A stretch of DNA of 64,000 nucleotides from Thamnidium elegans (GCA_025201345.1 JAIXMG010000004.1:620001-684000), one strand, 5' to 3'. Shown: positions 46,645 to 58,557, numbered from the stretch's first letter. The notes: generated from the sequence alone by a model not told the origin. Numbers and translations are program-made.

Positions 46645-48247
46645 ATGTCACAACCAAGAAAATCATTCTCAAAAGGACCCATGACAGGATCCGATGCTCA
46701 AATAGAAGCAATAGAGGAACTCAGAGAACACTTTAAATTAACTACAGAAGAGTTAAAGAAGTTTCGTGACGATTTACGTCATGAGATGCAAAAGGGTCTT
46801 AAGTCAGACGAAAGTAATATGAGCATGTTACCTTCTTGGATCTTTAGACATCCTACTGGTCAAGAAACGGGTGAATACCTTGGTCTTGAATTAAGCGGTA
46901 AAGTTAAATTAACTTGTGTATATAAACAAAAACAACAACAAAAAACTAATATGCGTGTAACAGGTTCTAATATTCGTATCTATCTTGTAAACTTACACGG
47001 ACAAGGTCGTATCAGTACCCGTCAACAAAAATACGTCATCTCCGATCACTTGAAAAAGGGCTCTATTGGCAACATGATCGATTTCCTAGTCGAATGTGTC
47101 GACTCATTTCTCTCCTTTGTTGGCAAATATGACATCCAAACACCCTTGGCGCTCGGCTTTGTCTTATCATTTCCGCTACATCAAAAAGCTATCAACAAAG
47201 CTGTTGTTATTAAATGGACCAAAGATTTCGAGATTACAGGCGCAGATAATAAAAACATTGCAGAGCTTTTACAAATCGGGTTTAGACGTCGCCATATCAA
47301 TGTCAATGTGGATGCAGTGGTCAACGGAGCAGTGGGTTGTTTGTTAGCTCACTCCTACCGCAGCTTAGACACATTAATGGCCTGTACCATTAGTACGGGT
47401 ACCAATGCCGCCTACTGGGAGAAAATTGAAAAAGTGGAAAAGATAAAGTTCCGTCTTCCCGGTAATCCCGATGGATTTACTACGATTAATACAGAATGGG
47501 GAGCTTTCTCAGATGGAAATTTAGCGTTTTTGCCTCGTACGTTTTATGATAACAGAGTCAACCGTCAGTCAATCAACCCTGGTGTACACGTCTTTGAAAA
47601 GATGGTGTCGGGTCTCTATCTAGGAGAAATTGCTCGGATTATTTTGGTCGATTTCTTGGATCGTCGACTTATCTTTGACGGTCAATATACCAACGAATTA
47701 AATACACCTTATCGTTTTGAAGCTTCTTACATGAGCGCTATTGGAGCAGATGATACACCCGATTTGGAAGCCACGCAACATATCTTGGAGTCTATCATGA
47801 ATTTTCCTTCAACCACCTTATCTGATCGTCAAATCACAAGGACCATTTGTGAACTCGTTTCGCAAAGAGCTGCTAGACTTATTGCTGGTGCTATGAGTGC
47901 TATTATTGATGAAACTGATGCTCTTGATCAAGGTTTAACAATTAGTAAGTAAAAATGGGGTGATATGGTGATTAGGTATTAAAAATCTCTTTTTCTTTTT
48001 TTTTAAAAAAAAGGTATGGAAGGTTCTGTTTATGAACATTTCCCCAACTTCCCAAGACGTGTAAACGACGCTTTAAAGAGTATTTATGGTGATCTCGTAG
48101 ACCATATTAACGTTGGCGTAAGTATTTATTTTTATTTTTTAAAAGAGAACAAAGTGAATTAATAAATTGATTATTATATAGATTACTCGTGATGGTAACG
48201 GTATTGGTGCTGCTATTGCTGCTATGATTGCCTCCACTCAAAAATAA
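46645..48247 (+). CDS. Hexokinase-family protein lacking active-site residues
   Basis: Three exons (46645-47944, 48014-48117, 48182-48247) give 489 residues, normal for a fungal hexokinase. Fold marks are clear: GFVLSFP and VIKWTKDF, STGTNAAY, EWGAFSDG, NPGVHVFEKMVSGLYLGEI and GSVYEHFP. Two key sites are changed. The phosphate-binding LDLGGTNFR block reads LELSGKVKL (about residues 81-89). The NDT that carries the catalytic base Asp reads NGA (227-229). It should not phosphorylate glucose. Non-catalytic hexokinases acting as regulators are known in Aspergillus (HxkC, HxkD), so I infer a regulatory role. There are no stops or frameshifts, which argues against a simple pseudogene. Confidence 0.88.
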
Positions 48248-48530
48248 TTCATTCCACCATTCGTATAATAAACACTCTGAAATAAATAAATAAAAACCTT
48301 TCAAAAAAATATTAAATCACCCCATCCTCTAATTTGAAACAAAGGGTTTTAGGTAGGAGCGTATATTCTGAGTTGAACATATCACACTCAGAGAAAAACT
48401 TCCAAAAGAGGCCTGAATGAAAATACCCCCAAAGTTCGAAATTCAGTATTGTCAAAGCTGTGGTCACGGTCTCGGTCTAGATCACAACTATGGCCACGAT
48501 TTATTATTTTTTCCTTTCAGTTCTTGAATC
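48248..48530. other. Intergenic region
   Basis: Contains A-rich 3' sequence after the hexokinase-like gene and no feature I can support. Confidence 0.5.
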
Positions 48531-49276
48531 ATGTGTCTACCTACGAATCTAAAACATGGCAATGATCTAATGTCAAAAAGAATCCTAAGTGATCGAAAAG
48601 CCATGAATCTTAAAACTGAATCTTTGACAGGAACAAAAGACGATTATTTTATTGCAAATTGCGAATGGAACGATGGTACACGTTCTGATATGGGCCTTGA
48701 GCCAAAAAGTACTCTCTCAGACCTCCTTCCCTTAATCTTGGAGATTCAACATACAATTAACATAGCATTTATGAAAAGGGTTGTTAATTATTGCATACAG
48801 GCGTATACCAGATATGATAGTGAACCTATAATATTGATTATTTGTGTTAAGAAGCTACACTAAGATATATATAAGCATGTGAAACCAAGTACGCTCCCAG
48901 GAGTTATCTCATACTTTTCTCAACCATGGGCCGAACATTGCTATATCATTTCCAAAGAAAGTACCCAAGATAATATGACAACCCCCCTGAATCCATTGAT
49001 CGCACTCGGTTCATTTTTCACAAGCAGTAGTTTATCAATAATCACCCTTCAAAAATGACCCAACAATTCAGTATCTGTATACCTCAGCATTATTCCAGCA
49101 TAAAATTGACACTATTAATAAGGATATACCATTTACATTGATAGATCTTCAACTCATAGAATACGATAGGTTAATAACGCTCGCAAATACACTTGATCAA
49201 CCACTGTTGGAAGAAGCAGCTAACGATGCAAAATCTAGAACCATGTCGTTGACTTGTCGAAAATTATATTTTTAAG
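48531..49276 (+). pseudogene. Decayed PD-(D/E)XK-like nuclease, probably from a mobile element
   Basis: An open frame at 48531-48863 encodes a stretch ending LPLILEIQHTINIAFMKRVV, then YCIQAYTRYDSEPIILIICV. The acidic residue, ExQ motif and following hydrophobic strands match the PD-(D/E)XK pattern of YhgA/Rpn-like transposon-associated nucleases. After a stop, the same kind of sequence continues in other frames: SYFSQPWAEHCYIISKES at about 48910, then DPTIQYLYTSALFQHKID and LANTLDQPLLEEAANDA to about 49276. The stop and frame changes show decay. The family name is inferred from motif pattern only. Confidence 0.55.
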
Positions 49277-50130
49277 ACTAAAAAGCACCAAAGCAATCCG
49301 TTAGCTTTACGAGGTGTGCGTCTATGACTTCAGAAGAGAGATGTCAGAAACCTATATTATATATATATATATATATAACTATGTTAGGCTATATGTAACC
49401 TTAAAATAATGCATGGGTGTCTCTTACCGGACGATGCCGTTATAATAATGTCCTTTATAGAAGGAATGGCGAAGCATCAGCTTACTCATTAAGTAAGGGC
49501 CTAGCACTGTAAGGATGAGGCAGAGTGAATAGTATCTAGAAATAAAAATAAATTGTTAATCTTGGTTTAAGAGGAAAATCTTGATGCACGCTCAGAAAAA
49601 AACAGCAAGTATTACTTACCTTTATGGATGGCCGTTGCCCTAAGAGTAACCGTATCAGTTAGTATAAATATAAAAGTAAAAAAGTAAAAAGACAAAGAAA
49701 AATGGGTTAAAAGAATGAAATAAGTGTGATAAAATAAGGTGTCGCTGTTTTATATTTATTTATCATGACATACTTATACTAGTATTTACTTGTTTCATAC
49801 TCGCGTTTATATACGTTAGTTAATCACTTTTATTACACATGTGTATTACTTATTGTTCACGCAAGATTCCTTTTTTTTTTATGCATGATTTAACAAAAAA
49901 CCAGAGTGGTGTTTAATGCGGATAAAACTTAGGTTGAACACAAGAAAAAAGTAATACAATAAGTCAAACAGTGTAAATAGAACGTGCATCAATAATTTCC
50001 TCATTTTGGAATACCCGTTTTTGAACTGACGAAAACACTTAAATGTTTTCCTGTTAAGGTTAAAAAAAATAATTATTAAAGATTTATTTAACAGTGATAA
50101 AAGTACAGTTGGAGGGAGAAAAATAATAAT
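49277..50130. other. Intergenic region
   Basis: Contains a (TA)n run near 49357-49377 and AT-rich sequence, and I see no gene. The final part probably holds 3' end signals of the T-protein gene on the minus strand. Confidence 0.55.
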
Positions 50131-51609
50131 CTATTTATGATAGTTGGATTCAACAAAAGGCATCTTGGTAATAACAGCCTTTTGAACCTTGTTTCTGACC
50201 TTGACATCTAACTCAGTACCCTTCTTGTGGTTACCGTTCTTGACATAGCCGATAGCAATGTTCTTCTTCAAGATGGGAGAAGGACAACCAGAAGTGACAG
50301 TACCAACAACCTCACCAGCCTTGTTCAAGATCTCGGCACCGCCACGAGCAGGTGCACCTTCAACAACAAGACCGATACGACGACGAGTGACACCGCCCTT
50401 GATTTGAGGTAAAATCTTGTCAGCGCCCAAGAAACCACCGGTCTCACGACGAGATTTAGCTACACATGTAAAAAAAAATTAGCTTATATTATTTAGCAAA
50501 AAAAAAATAACTTACGGATGGTCCAAGTTAAACCAGCTTCGACAGGGGTAGTAGTCTCATCAATATCATTACCGTAAAGACAAAGACCAGCTTCAAGACG
50601 AAGAGAATCACGAGCGCCTAAACCAGCCATCTCCACAGCAGGATTAGCCAACAACTTTTCAGTGATACTGACAACTTCCTCTGTAGGAACAGAAAGCTAC
50701 AACAAAATTAATACCCACGTTTTTTTTTAAAAAAAAAGCCCGATCCATCTATTATTATTATTATTTTTTTTTGACTCACTTCAAAACCATCTTCACCAGT
50801 ATAACCTGAACGAGCAATATGACAAGGAACACCAGCAACCTCCATAAATCTTCCATGCATGAAGCTGAAATCAGCAAGACTCTTACCAACTAATTCCTCA
50901 AGAGCAGCAGCGGCCTTGGGTCCTTGAATAGCGATCAAGGAATGGTCAGTAATAACGTTAAAGTCAACATCACCGCCCTTATTTTGGAAGTCAGCAAGGT
51001 GCTTGCGGATATGAGCCAAATCCTTATCAGCACAACCTGCGTTGGAGACAACGTACAAACTGTCTTCGTGTTGCATGACAATAGTATCGTCAATAATACC
51101 ACCTTGCTCGTTGGTAAAGACAGAGAGTGTACCGTGACCAACGGGTAAGTTGTTTAAATCAGCAACAACTAAAGTTTCGAAAAACTTGTTACGGTCTTTA
51201 CCAGTAAGACTACGCGCAGGAGAAAAATTAGGTGAGGGAGGGGGGGAGATTTTTTTTTTCTGTAAAACTTACCGAGATTGAAGCATATGAGAAACATCAA
51301 AGATAGAAGCGTTTTGACGAGTATGATTATGAGAGGCCAACATACCCATATTAGAGTAGGTAACAGGCATAGCATAACCAGCAAAAGGAACCATTTTACC
51401 ACCTTGCTTTACATGGAAATCATATAAAGCGGTTTTTTTGATAGGCTTTTTTTTTTTTTTTTGGAAATATTTAAGTAACAATTTTTTTTTTCCCACCTTA
51501 CAAAATATAAGCTTACCTCACTGTTAGCAGCAGCGGCATAACAACGCTTGGTCAAAGGACGGTTGACAATAGAAACGAGAGATGAGCGAGTAACCTTAGT
51601 GATGAGCAT
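50131..51609 (-). CDS. GCV1: Aminomethyltransferase, glycine cleavage T-protein
   Basis: Five exons (51609-51517, 51445-51273, 51209-50780, 50696-50516, 50459-50131) give 401 residues. The first exon is a basic, Ser-rich mitochondrial presequence ([26 protein letters not shown]). The mature part begins [20 protein letters not shown], with the [20 protein letters not shown] and [10 protein letters not shown] blocks and [18 protein letters not shown] of the family. It transfers the methylene group of glycine to tetrahydrofolate in the mitochondrial matrix, yielding methylene-THF and ammonia. Its product belongs to the same folate pool used by the C1-THF synthase at 14-18 kb. One acceptor is a long A tract followed by G. 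Confidence 0.95.
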
Positions 51610-51791
51610 ACTGTTATATTAAAAAAACGAAAAAGAGATATACAAACAAAAAAGAAAAAAAAAAGGGCAGGGTATAATTTTTATTATTTATATAAACCAT
51701 CTATTTTTTTTTTTCAAAAAAGTTGACTCGGTGGAAAGGAAGAAATACACACAAGTGTTTATGTGTGGAGGGAGAAAGGACTTTGAATAAT

Positions 51792-53539
51792 TTATACTTT
51801 ATTCATCCATTTTTTTAAATCTAATAGTTTTTGATTTAAACTGTAACGATCACTTTCACTTTGAGCATACTTTAATTTCATTTCAATCACTAATGTCTCC
51901 ATATCTGCCAACTGATCTTGTAATTTCGCATTCTTTTGTGTTAAAGATTGGTTTTTTATACAAAGAATGTTCATATCCGACTGTACTTGATTTTCTATTT
52001 GGCCTGGTATCACTTCCAACACACGCTTTAATTCGCACGCTTGTTGCTTCAGTGCTTCATTTTCATCGTGCACTCTTGCCAACTCGATTTTTTTAAAGAC
52101 GAGTTCATCTGCGACCAGCGCATGCTCTTTTTGAATCGTCTTGTTTTCTGTGTCTAACGACTGGTACTGTTCTGTTAATAATTTATTCTTCTTTCTTAAG
52201 GACTCGATTAAACAAGCTTCGGAGTCAGCTTTAATTGTTTCAATTTGATAGTCTTTAGCTAATTTTTCTAAACGTCTAGTTGATATTTTAATATCGAATG
52301 ATTCACTTAATAAATCAGTTATATTATCCTATAATATTATTGAAAAAGGGTTACTATCAAATTATAAATATAATAATAAAGGAGAAACTTACGTTGTAAA
52401 TTGTAAGCATGTCATCTTTAAGATAAGTAACCAGAGATTCAAAATCTAATGACAAAATTGTAGATTGGTTCTTTGATAATAAAGCTAAGCCAATTCTAAA
52501 TAGACAATCAACACCTTCAGTAAATAAAGTATCGTAGATACGATAGACTACTTTTAATGGAAACTTGTAGGCAAACATGGTTAAAAACCACTGAGAAGCG
52601 TACATGTTTGATCTTACACCTTGCTCAGTAAAATGTCTGTAAACATGAGGTAAAAAATCTTGTAATAAACCATCAAATTGAAATAATCGTTGTCGTAGTA
52701 AATCTAGTTGAGGTGTAAAGTGACCTCTTAATTTGTAGTTTTGCATTAATTGAACTAAAATACAAAAGGCTTCCTCTTCTGGCATCTATTAAAAACAGTT
52801 AATATATGTATGTACTAGTTACAGATAATAAAAAATAAATAGTAAATTACATTTAAAAGTAAAGGACCGGCTACAAAAGATAAACCTTGACAGTATCCTA
52901 CTTCAGGATCATATAAGGAATAAGCTTTTACGACATTAAATAATGATTCTTGTCCTACAGCACTTTGAAAGTATGGATGGTGAGGGAAAGTACGATGTAA
53001 ATCACGTGTGATGGCTTTTTCGTAAACAGATTCTTGTTTTAATAATTGTATATAATGATCTTGTAAACCATTATCTACTTTCTTTGCTAGTAATGGCCAA
53101 ATGGTACCTCTTAAAGCAGAAGGAATACCATGCTGAATTTGAAAGGATAATAATTTAATTTCTGATTGGGAAAAATTGTTGTAATCCGAAATTACTTTTG
53201 ACCAGAAGGCTATAACAATAAATTCATAAGTAAAATTTTATTATTGTTATTGTTATTGTTATTTTTACCCCAATCAGTATCTTGTTCTTCTTCATCTTTT
53301 ATCGTGTTGATTACAGGTTCTTCTTCTTCTTCTGGATCCAAATTGGTAGAAGAAGAAGACTGAATGGGTGGCGTAAGTAACTTTTCTTCTTCTTCTGAAT
53401 CAAATGAACAAGCACTATCATCATCAGAAAAAGTGATTGTGGAATTAATGATATTTGAAGACACTTTTGAATAAGTTTCTACTAGAACATCGTTATTTTC
53501 TTGTGTAAAATTAGTTGTACTCGTATCTAAAGATGTCAT
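51792..53539 (-). CDS. TBC-domain Rab GTPase-activating protein with C-terminal coiled coil
   Basis: From the ATG at 53539 (MTSLDTSTTNFTQEN) the protein has an acidic, Ser-rich leader, then a TBC domain starting near KVISDYNNF. The IxxDxxR arginine finger reads AITRDLHRTFPHHPYF and the YxQ glutamine finger reads VGYCQGLSF. The domain ends near LLSKNQSTILSLDFESLVTY. A long coiled coil follows (ETIKADSEACLIESLRKKNK and later KLQDQLADMETL), as in EVI5/Gyp5-type Rab GAPs that work on Golgi or endosomal Rabs. Four exons fit in phase. Both catalytic fingers are intact, so it should be active. Confidence 0.92.
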
Positions 53540-54172
53540 CTTTTATATATATATATATATATAAAAAAGAAAGCGGAAAGAAAAAAAGGTTAATTAAAAA
53601 AAAAGAAAAAAAATAATTTGATTTGACTATTTATAAACCAAGAAAAAAAGCGGGGCGAAAAAAAAAGTAGTGAAATCCTTCTTTTAGTATGTTTCTCTCT
53701 CCCCTTACATTTTTTTTTATTCTTTATCATAAACTCTGTAACTCTCTTTTCTTTATTTATGACTAAAACTCCTTTTGCCTCCTTTTATATATATATAAAA
53801 GAGCTTAGATATCATGGTGATTTATTTTGTTATATATATTTCTTATTATAGATTATGCTCGTGATTGATTTCTATTTTTTAATCCAATCAACTTGTTAGC
53901 TCTACCTATGTAAAAGCCTAAATATTATCAAAAAGACAAATAAAGTATCTGTCAACATTCAGCCCAATTTATACTACACACTGATCATGTATTTATACTG
54001 TTTTTTTTTTAAAAAAAAAAGCCTTTATCAAGTAAACGAAAACAAAACAAAAAAAATACTGAGCGAAAAAAAGGGGGTGGCATTATTACACTCGTGGTAG
54101 GGGCTTGCACAAAAAAAAAAAAAAAAAAAAAAAAAGTTGTTTATTGTATTTAGCGCCAAATATATACTCTAT
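53540..54172. other. Intergenic region between two minus-strand genes
   Basis: Holds a (TA)n run near 53548-53562 just upstream of the TBC gene, a T/A tract junction at about 54001-54020 and an A20 run at about 54112-54135. I see no gene. Confidence 0.55.
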
Positions 54173-54945
54173 TTAGACAGCTGGTGGTGGAGCAATATAT
54201 TGGCTTCCAAGATGACTGGTCGAATTATATTCGGTAATCAAGTTATCTTCAATTTTCGTAACGGCCGTATTTCCATGAGCAACAGGAGTTACCGTCAATC
54301 CATCTGCTGCCTTGTACTGTCGTTCTATCCAATAATGACTCAAGTGTCTCAGTGGTCCACCGTGTGTCACTACCAGAATGCGTTGGTATCCTTTTTCATG
54401 TGCATCTTGAACAATTCTCTCATACGCTTCTTCTACAATTCGCTTTCTAAAAATCTCTACACTCTCTCCTTCGTACTTTATCACCAATTCTTCTATTGTC
54501 AATTGCTGACGTGCGGATTCCGTTTTCAAGTATTTTAAGCGTTGGCGTGACAGTTTTCCGAAATCTCGTTCTCGTAACTTGGCATCATATTCAATGGTTA
54601 AATTAGGTTGGTAGCTTACAATGGCAGCAGCTGTCTAATAGTAGTACGGCAATAAGAAACTAAGAAACAAAGAACTTTTTTTTTTTATAAAACTTACTTG
54701 TTTACAACGCTTCAAGTCGCTACAATACACATGTTGGTACTGCTCATCCTTCAATCGATGACCACAACGGTTTGCTTGGTCTAGTCCAACTGTATTAAGT
54801 TCAGTATCTACAGAAAAACTCTTTTAGTTGATTTTATCAAATAAATTCGAGTTGTTTTTTTTTTACTTACCAACGTGTCCTTGCAACCGACGTTCGTTAT
54901 TAGCGTCCGTATTGCCATGACGAACTAAAGTTATTGTTAAACCCA
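54173..54945 (-). CDS. Histidine phosphatase / phosphoglycerate-mutase-like protein
   Basis: Exons from the ATG at 54945 (MGLTITLVRHGNTDANNERR) to the stop at 54173, with introns at about 54810-54870 and 54635-54700. The catalytic RHG motif carries the phospho-acceptor His at residue 10. The conserved CSDLKRCKQTA, the LRERDFGKL block and VVTHGGPLRHL supply the other catalytic Arg, Glu and His. The size (about 200 residues) fits cofactor-independent-like small phosphatases, such as fructose-2,6-bisphosphatase/TIGAR-like or sedoheptulose-bisphosphatase enzymes. The substrate cannot be read from sequence. Confidence 0.88.
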
Positions 54946-56318
54946 TTTTTTATTATGTGTAAATATAGAAAAAAAGTATGTGGTCCCTAATTAAACCTAA
55001 ACTTGGGAACACTGGTACCGAATTTATTAAATAGGTTACGGTATATAGTTTTGCTTGTTAAACCCCGAAAGTTCCTTTTAGCTTTTTCTTTAGTGGGTAA
55101 AAACCCTTTTTTATTATTTTGCAACAGAAATCAATATTACTTGACAAGTGGCTGAATGATGTTGACTATAAAAAAAAAGGAGGGAATTTTCACATGGTCA
55201 AAAAATAAAGGGGTTTGTTAAGAAAACCCATTTCGAGAAACTCGTTGCCAAAAAACCTCACTGGTCCAAGCTATGTACAAACATTTGTTTTAAGCGCTAC
55301 TGTCCTTGACGTAAGTTCCCCTTTACTTCTCAGAGCTTAAATTCATTTTATTTTATTTTATCTATTTTTACAAAAAAAACGTAGCACAACTTGTGTAAAT
55401 CCCGATGAAACGCTTTGTCACAAACTTTATTTTTTGTAATAGAAAAGGGGACCAGGGTAACTTTAAGAAAAAAAAAAAGAGAGGCATTGTATTATTTATT
55501 AATCAGTTATATTAGCTATACAATGCTTCCTTACTTTTATGGTGTGCAGAATGTATATTTATTTGCTCCTTTATAGCCACATTATGTATATTTTTGAGCA
55601 GCTAATCATAAATCAGCCACAACATATTTTTTACCTCGTAAGATAACTCCCACCCCCAGTGTTAAAACGTCAAGATATATATATATATATTGTATGTATG
55701 ATGGTGATCTATCAAAAAGACTAATTTAAGATGGACTGCAGTTTACAGGTCTATACAGGGACATAAACAAAAATCAGGTTAAAAACGAGTATATTATAGA
55801 TTTCAAATAACAAAAGCTAGTCTTAGGTCAATTTACCTTGGCAGGTAACTTTTTTTTTTTATTTTATATATCAGTGCAAAGTATACGTAAAAAAGGGAAA
55901 AATAAAGTCTTGCGTATTCCTTTTTTTAAATTCAGAATTTAATGTACAGGTTTAGCTTCTAAAATGTTCTCTTACAAGTACATATATTGATTAACGAAAT
56001 TAGTTGTAATACTCATTTTAATAGTGATATAAACGTCATGAAATGACTGAAAAAAAAAGTCTCCTCAAGAACTAGTATCATTTTCATATTGAAATTTAGT
56101 GTAAATTGATTACTTTTAAAATAAAAAGCATATTCTAATGTATCATCTACGTATTACTTGAGGTTAAGAACTAGTCTATATGTAAATAATTAAAAAGACC
56201 ATCGATTTTACACGTCCCTGAGAGATTTACCTACACCATGACGATATGACAGCTGTGTATATCCCGTATATAGAAAATACATGACGTATAATCCCACCTT
56301 TGAAAAAAAAAAATTACA
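54946..56318. other. Intergenic region with a possible inverted element
   Basis: About 1.4 kb without a gene. CAGGGACATA at 55756 faces ACGTCCCTG at 56212, an inverted pair related to the one at 23191-23298, about 465 bp apart. A (TA)n run lies at 55676-55690. Confidence 0.45.
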
Positions 56319-56330
56319 TATAAATAGGGG
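56319..56330 (+). promoter_or_regulatory. TATA box overlapping an AGGGG stress element
   Basis: TATAAATA (56319-56326) runs straight into AGGGG (56326-56330), the core of the fungal stress response element, about 65-72 bp upstream of the CsbD-like ATG. Its action as an STRE is an inference. Confidence 0.45.
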
Positions 56331-56390
56331 ATCAAAAAGAATGTAATTTTATATTAAATTTTATATCACTTAAATATATATATACCAAGC

Positions 56391-56687
56391 ATGTCCTCTC
56401 CATCCAAAACTGAAGCTAAGAAAGACCAATTGGTTGGTAACGTAAAGGAAAATGTTGGTCACGCCGTAGGTAACCAATCTCTTGAAGCCGAAGGTAAAAC
56501 TCAAAACGGAGCTGGTGCTGCTCAAGAAACTGCTGCTAACGTTCAAGGGTACGTTCAAGGTGCTGCTAATCAAGTCAGTGGTGCTGTTCAAGGCGCTTAC
56601 AATTCTCTTACTGGTAATAGTACCGCCGAAGCAGGTAGTAAAGTTCAAGAAAAGAAGGGTGAGGCTCAAAAGGCACTCAATTCTTAA
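56391..56687 (+). CDS. CsbD-like (UPF0337) stress protein
   Basis: One intronless exon of 98 codons starts at the ATG at 56391. It is a small, hydrophilic, Ala/Gly/Gln/Lys-rich protein with the CsbD pattern KDQLVGNVKENVGHAVGN near the N-terminus, repeated as ANQVSGAVQGAYNSLTGN and ending KVQEKKGEAQKALNS. CsbD-like proteins of bacteria and fungi accumulate under stress; they have no known enzymatic activity. A TATA box and an AGGGG stress element lie just upstream. Confidence 0.8.
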   Translation: MSSPSKTEAKKDQLVGNVKENVGHAVGNQSLEAEGKTQNGAGAAQETAANVQGYVQGAANQVSGAVQGAYNSLTGNSTAEAGSKVQEKKGEAQKALNS

Positions 56688-57589
56688 ATTCGCCTCTCTC
56701 ATATGTATCATTAATTTAATAAAAAATAATTTTTTGAGCATGTAAAATAAGTGATATTTGTATCCTACTACTGCAATTGGTTCCATGTAATAGACACATC
56801 TTCTTGCATTGGATAGTAAAATCATTACGATAGTACACAGGTTTATATCAAAGAAAACGTGTCTATAATGGCTTGACTGTATCTGGATTTATTTATACTA
56901 TACTTGATAAAAAAAAACTGTACTCCTTTATTGTACAGACCAATGGCGACGCCGTATTTATAATATATTTGGTGGCATAATCAAATGTAATCAAGTGTAA
57001 TAACCAGGGAGGTTCATTTACTTTTTTTTTATCGAGCGAGTGTATATAAAAGTACGATATTCTTTGTAATTATATGTACAGTTATTTTCTATGCGGACCA
57101 CTACAATTCAGATTCTGTTAGAGCAAGTGTATTTTTAATATTCAAGTTGCACGTATTTTTGTGGTGGTGTATGTAGTCTTTGGAGCATGAGGGGAAAAAA
57201 GAGTAGAATTTCAAAAACTGCGGTCTTAAAAAGCTTCGTTCGACAACTTTTTAGAAACAGGGCATTCATTTTCCTTTTTTACTGTTTGCAGACACCATTG
57301 ATGAATGCTTAACGTTGTGCATGTTTCACATCAAGCAGATAAGCGCTTATTTAACTTATTTTGTATATAAAGCACACATTATTTCATTAATAAAAACAAA
57401 AAACCCCTTTTTAAAGTTTGATAATCTTTACGTTTATTTTCTTTATTTTTTCTTTTTTGATATTTACTCCTATTCACATAATCGTCACTATCACACTCTT
57501 ACCAAAACGAAACTTTGGCCAATAAAGAAGCGAAAAGTGGACTTTATAAAAACGAAAGTTGATCGGAGACCAAAGCGAGTTCAGTTCGT

Positions 57590-57635
<46 letters not shown>

Positions 57636-57942
57636 GTGAGTGAGTGAGTGAGTGAGTGAGTGAGTGAGTGAGTGAGAGTGAGAGGAGAATCGTCAATCCA
57701 TTGAAAACTATTGGTATCAAAAGCACTGGCTTTTCCATAGTTAAATTTGGACCTATAATGACAAGTGCGTAAAACCAAAATGCCTTATCATTTACAAGAG
57801 GAGAGTGGCAACTCCCCACTCCCGGCTGGAGACGAGCAATTGCTCATCAAGGCAGCCAGCAAATTTCTCCGGTGTAGGGCAGGGTTGATGTGTACAAAGT
57901 CTTGTGCTCTTCTTGTAGCATTCTTAGCATGCATACCTATCT
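56688..57942. other. Intergenic region with a long GA/GAGT microsatellite
   Basis: About 1.2 kb without a supported gene. The (GA)n-(GTGA)n array at 57590-57677 is listed separately; the protein-like frames around it are products of the repeat. Confidence 0.55.
57590..57677. repeat. Compound microsatellite (GA)n then (GTGA)n
   Basis: About 20 GA units pass directly into about 11 GTGA units, with few interruptions. It is the largest microsatellite in the window. Confidence 0.95.
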
Positions 57943-58557
57943 TTAAAAGATAGTTCGCCGCTGATCATTAATATCACGGATTGGTTGTATTGTAAGGTTC
58001 GGGCTTTCCTGTAGCTGTCGTCGTACATGATCTCTATATTTTCGCTTTTTTCGCTTTCTTAATGAACGAGTTGAACCACTAGCAAGTTTGTAAGGCTCAT
58101 TCAGATTAGTTTTGTGAAGAACAAGCTCAGTTCCATACGCATTTTCTATCTGTTGATCAGCATACATATATCCTTTCTTTTCTCTATGTTGAAAAGAGCT
58201 CATAAATTCATGGATTCTAAGTTTTTTAATAAAAAGATCAGTTGTATACTTTATATTTAATAGCTCTTTCAGAACAGTTATTGAGTACATGTATTGTCGC
58301 ACTCAAAGAATGGTAAAAACATTTCTGGTTTCTATCTGATCATAAACGTTTTGCATATCAGCAATCCTACGATTTTCGAGTTCAATCTTGTTATTCCATT
58401 TCATACCAGAGCGTTCCCTAAATTAAAAATAAATGAGTAGAATAAAACCATTATAAATCATTAACTTGTAATAGATATAGAATATTTACTGATAAGAAGT
58501 ATTGCTAAATTTCCTGGAATGTAACTTGATAGTTTGCTTATTTATCGACATGCAAGT
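57943..58557 (-). CDS. Unidentified gene with an in-frame TGA
   Basis: An ATG near 58551 (MSINKQTIKLHSRKFS) overlaps the stop of the neighbouring upstream gene. A splice from a CA/GTAAAT donor to a TTTAG acceptor near 58418 leads to ERSGMKWNNKIELENRR and then TGA after VFTIL. Directly after the TGA the same frame stays open for 119 codons (VRQYMYSITVLKELLN, then FMSSFQHREKKGYMYADQQ and a basic SLRKRKKRKYRDHVRRQ) down to 57943. Either the stop is a mutation in a decayed gene, or the open frame belongs to another exon arrangement. The basic tail suggests nucleic-acid binding. I do not recognise the family. Confidence 0.4.

Noticed and set aside
57581..57819. Ser/Leu/Thr/His-rich frames over the microsatellite
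   Set aside because: The sequence is entirely a product of the (GA)n-(GTGA)n repeat.
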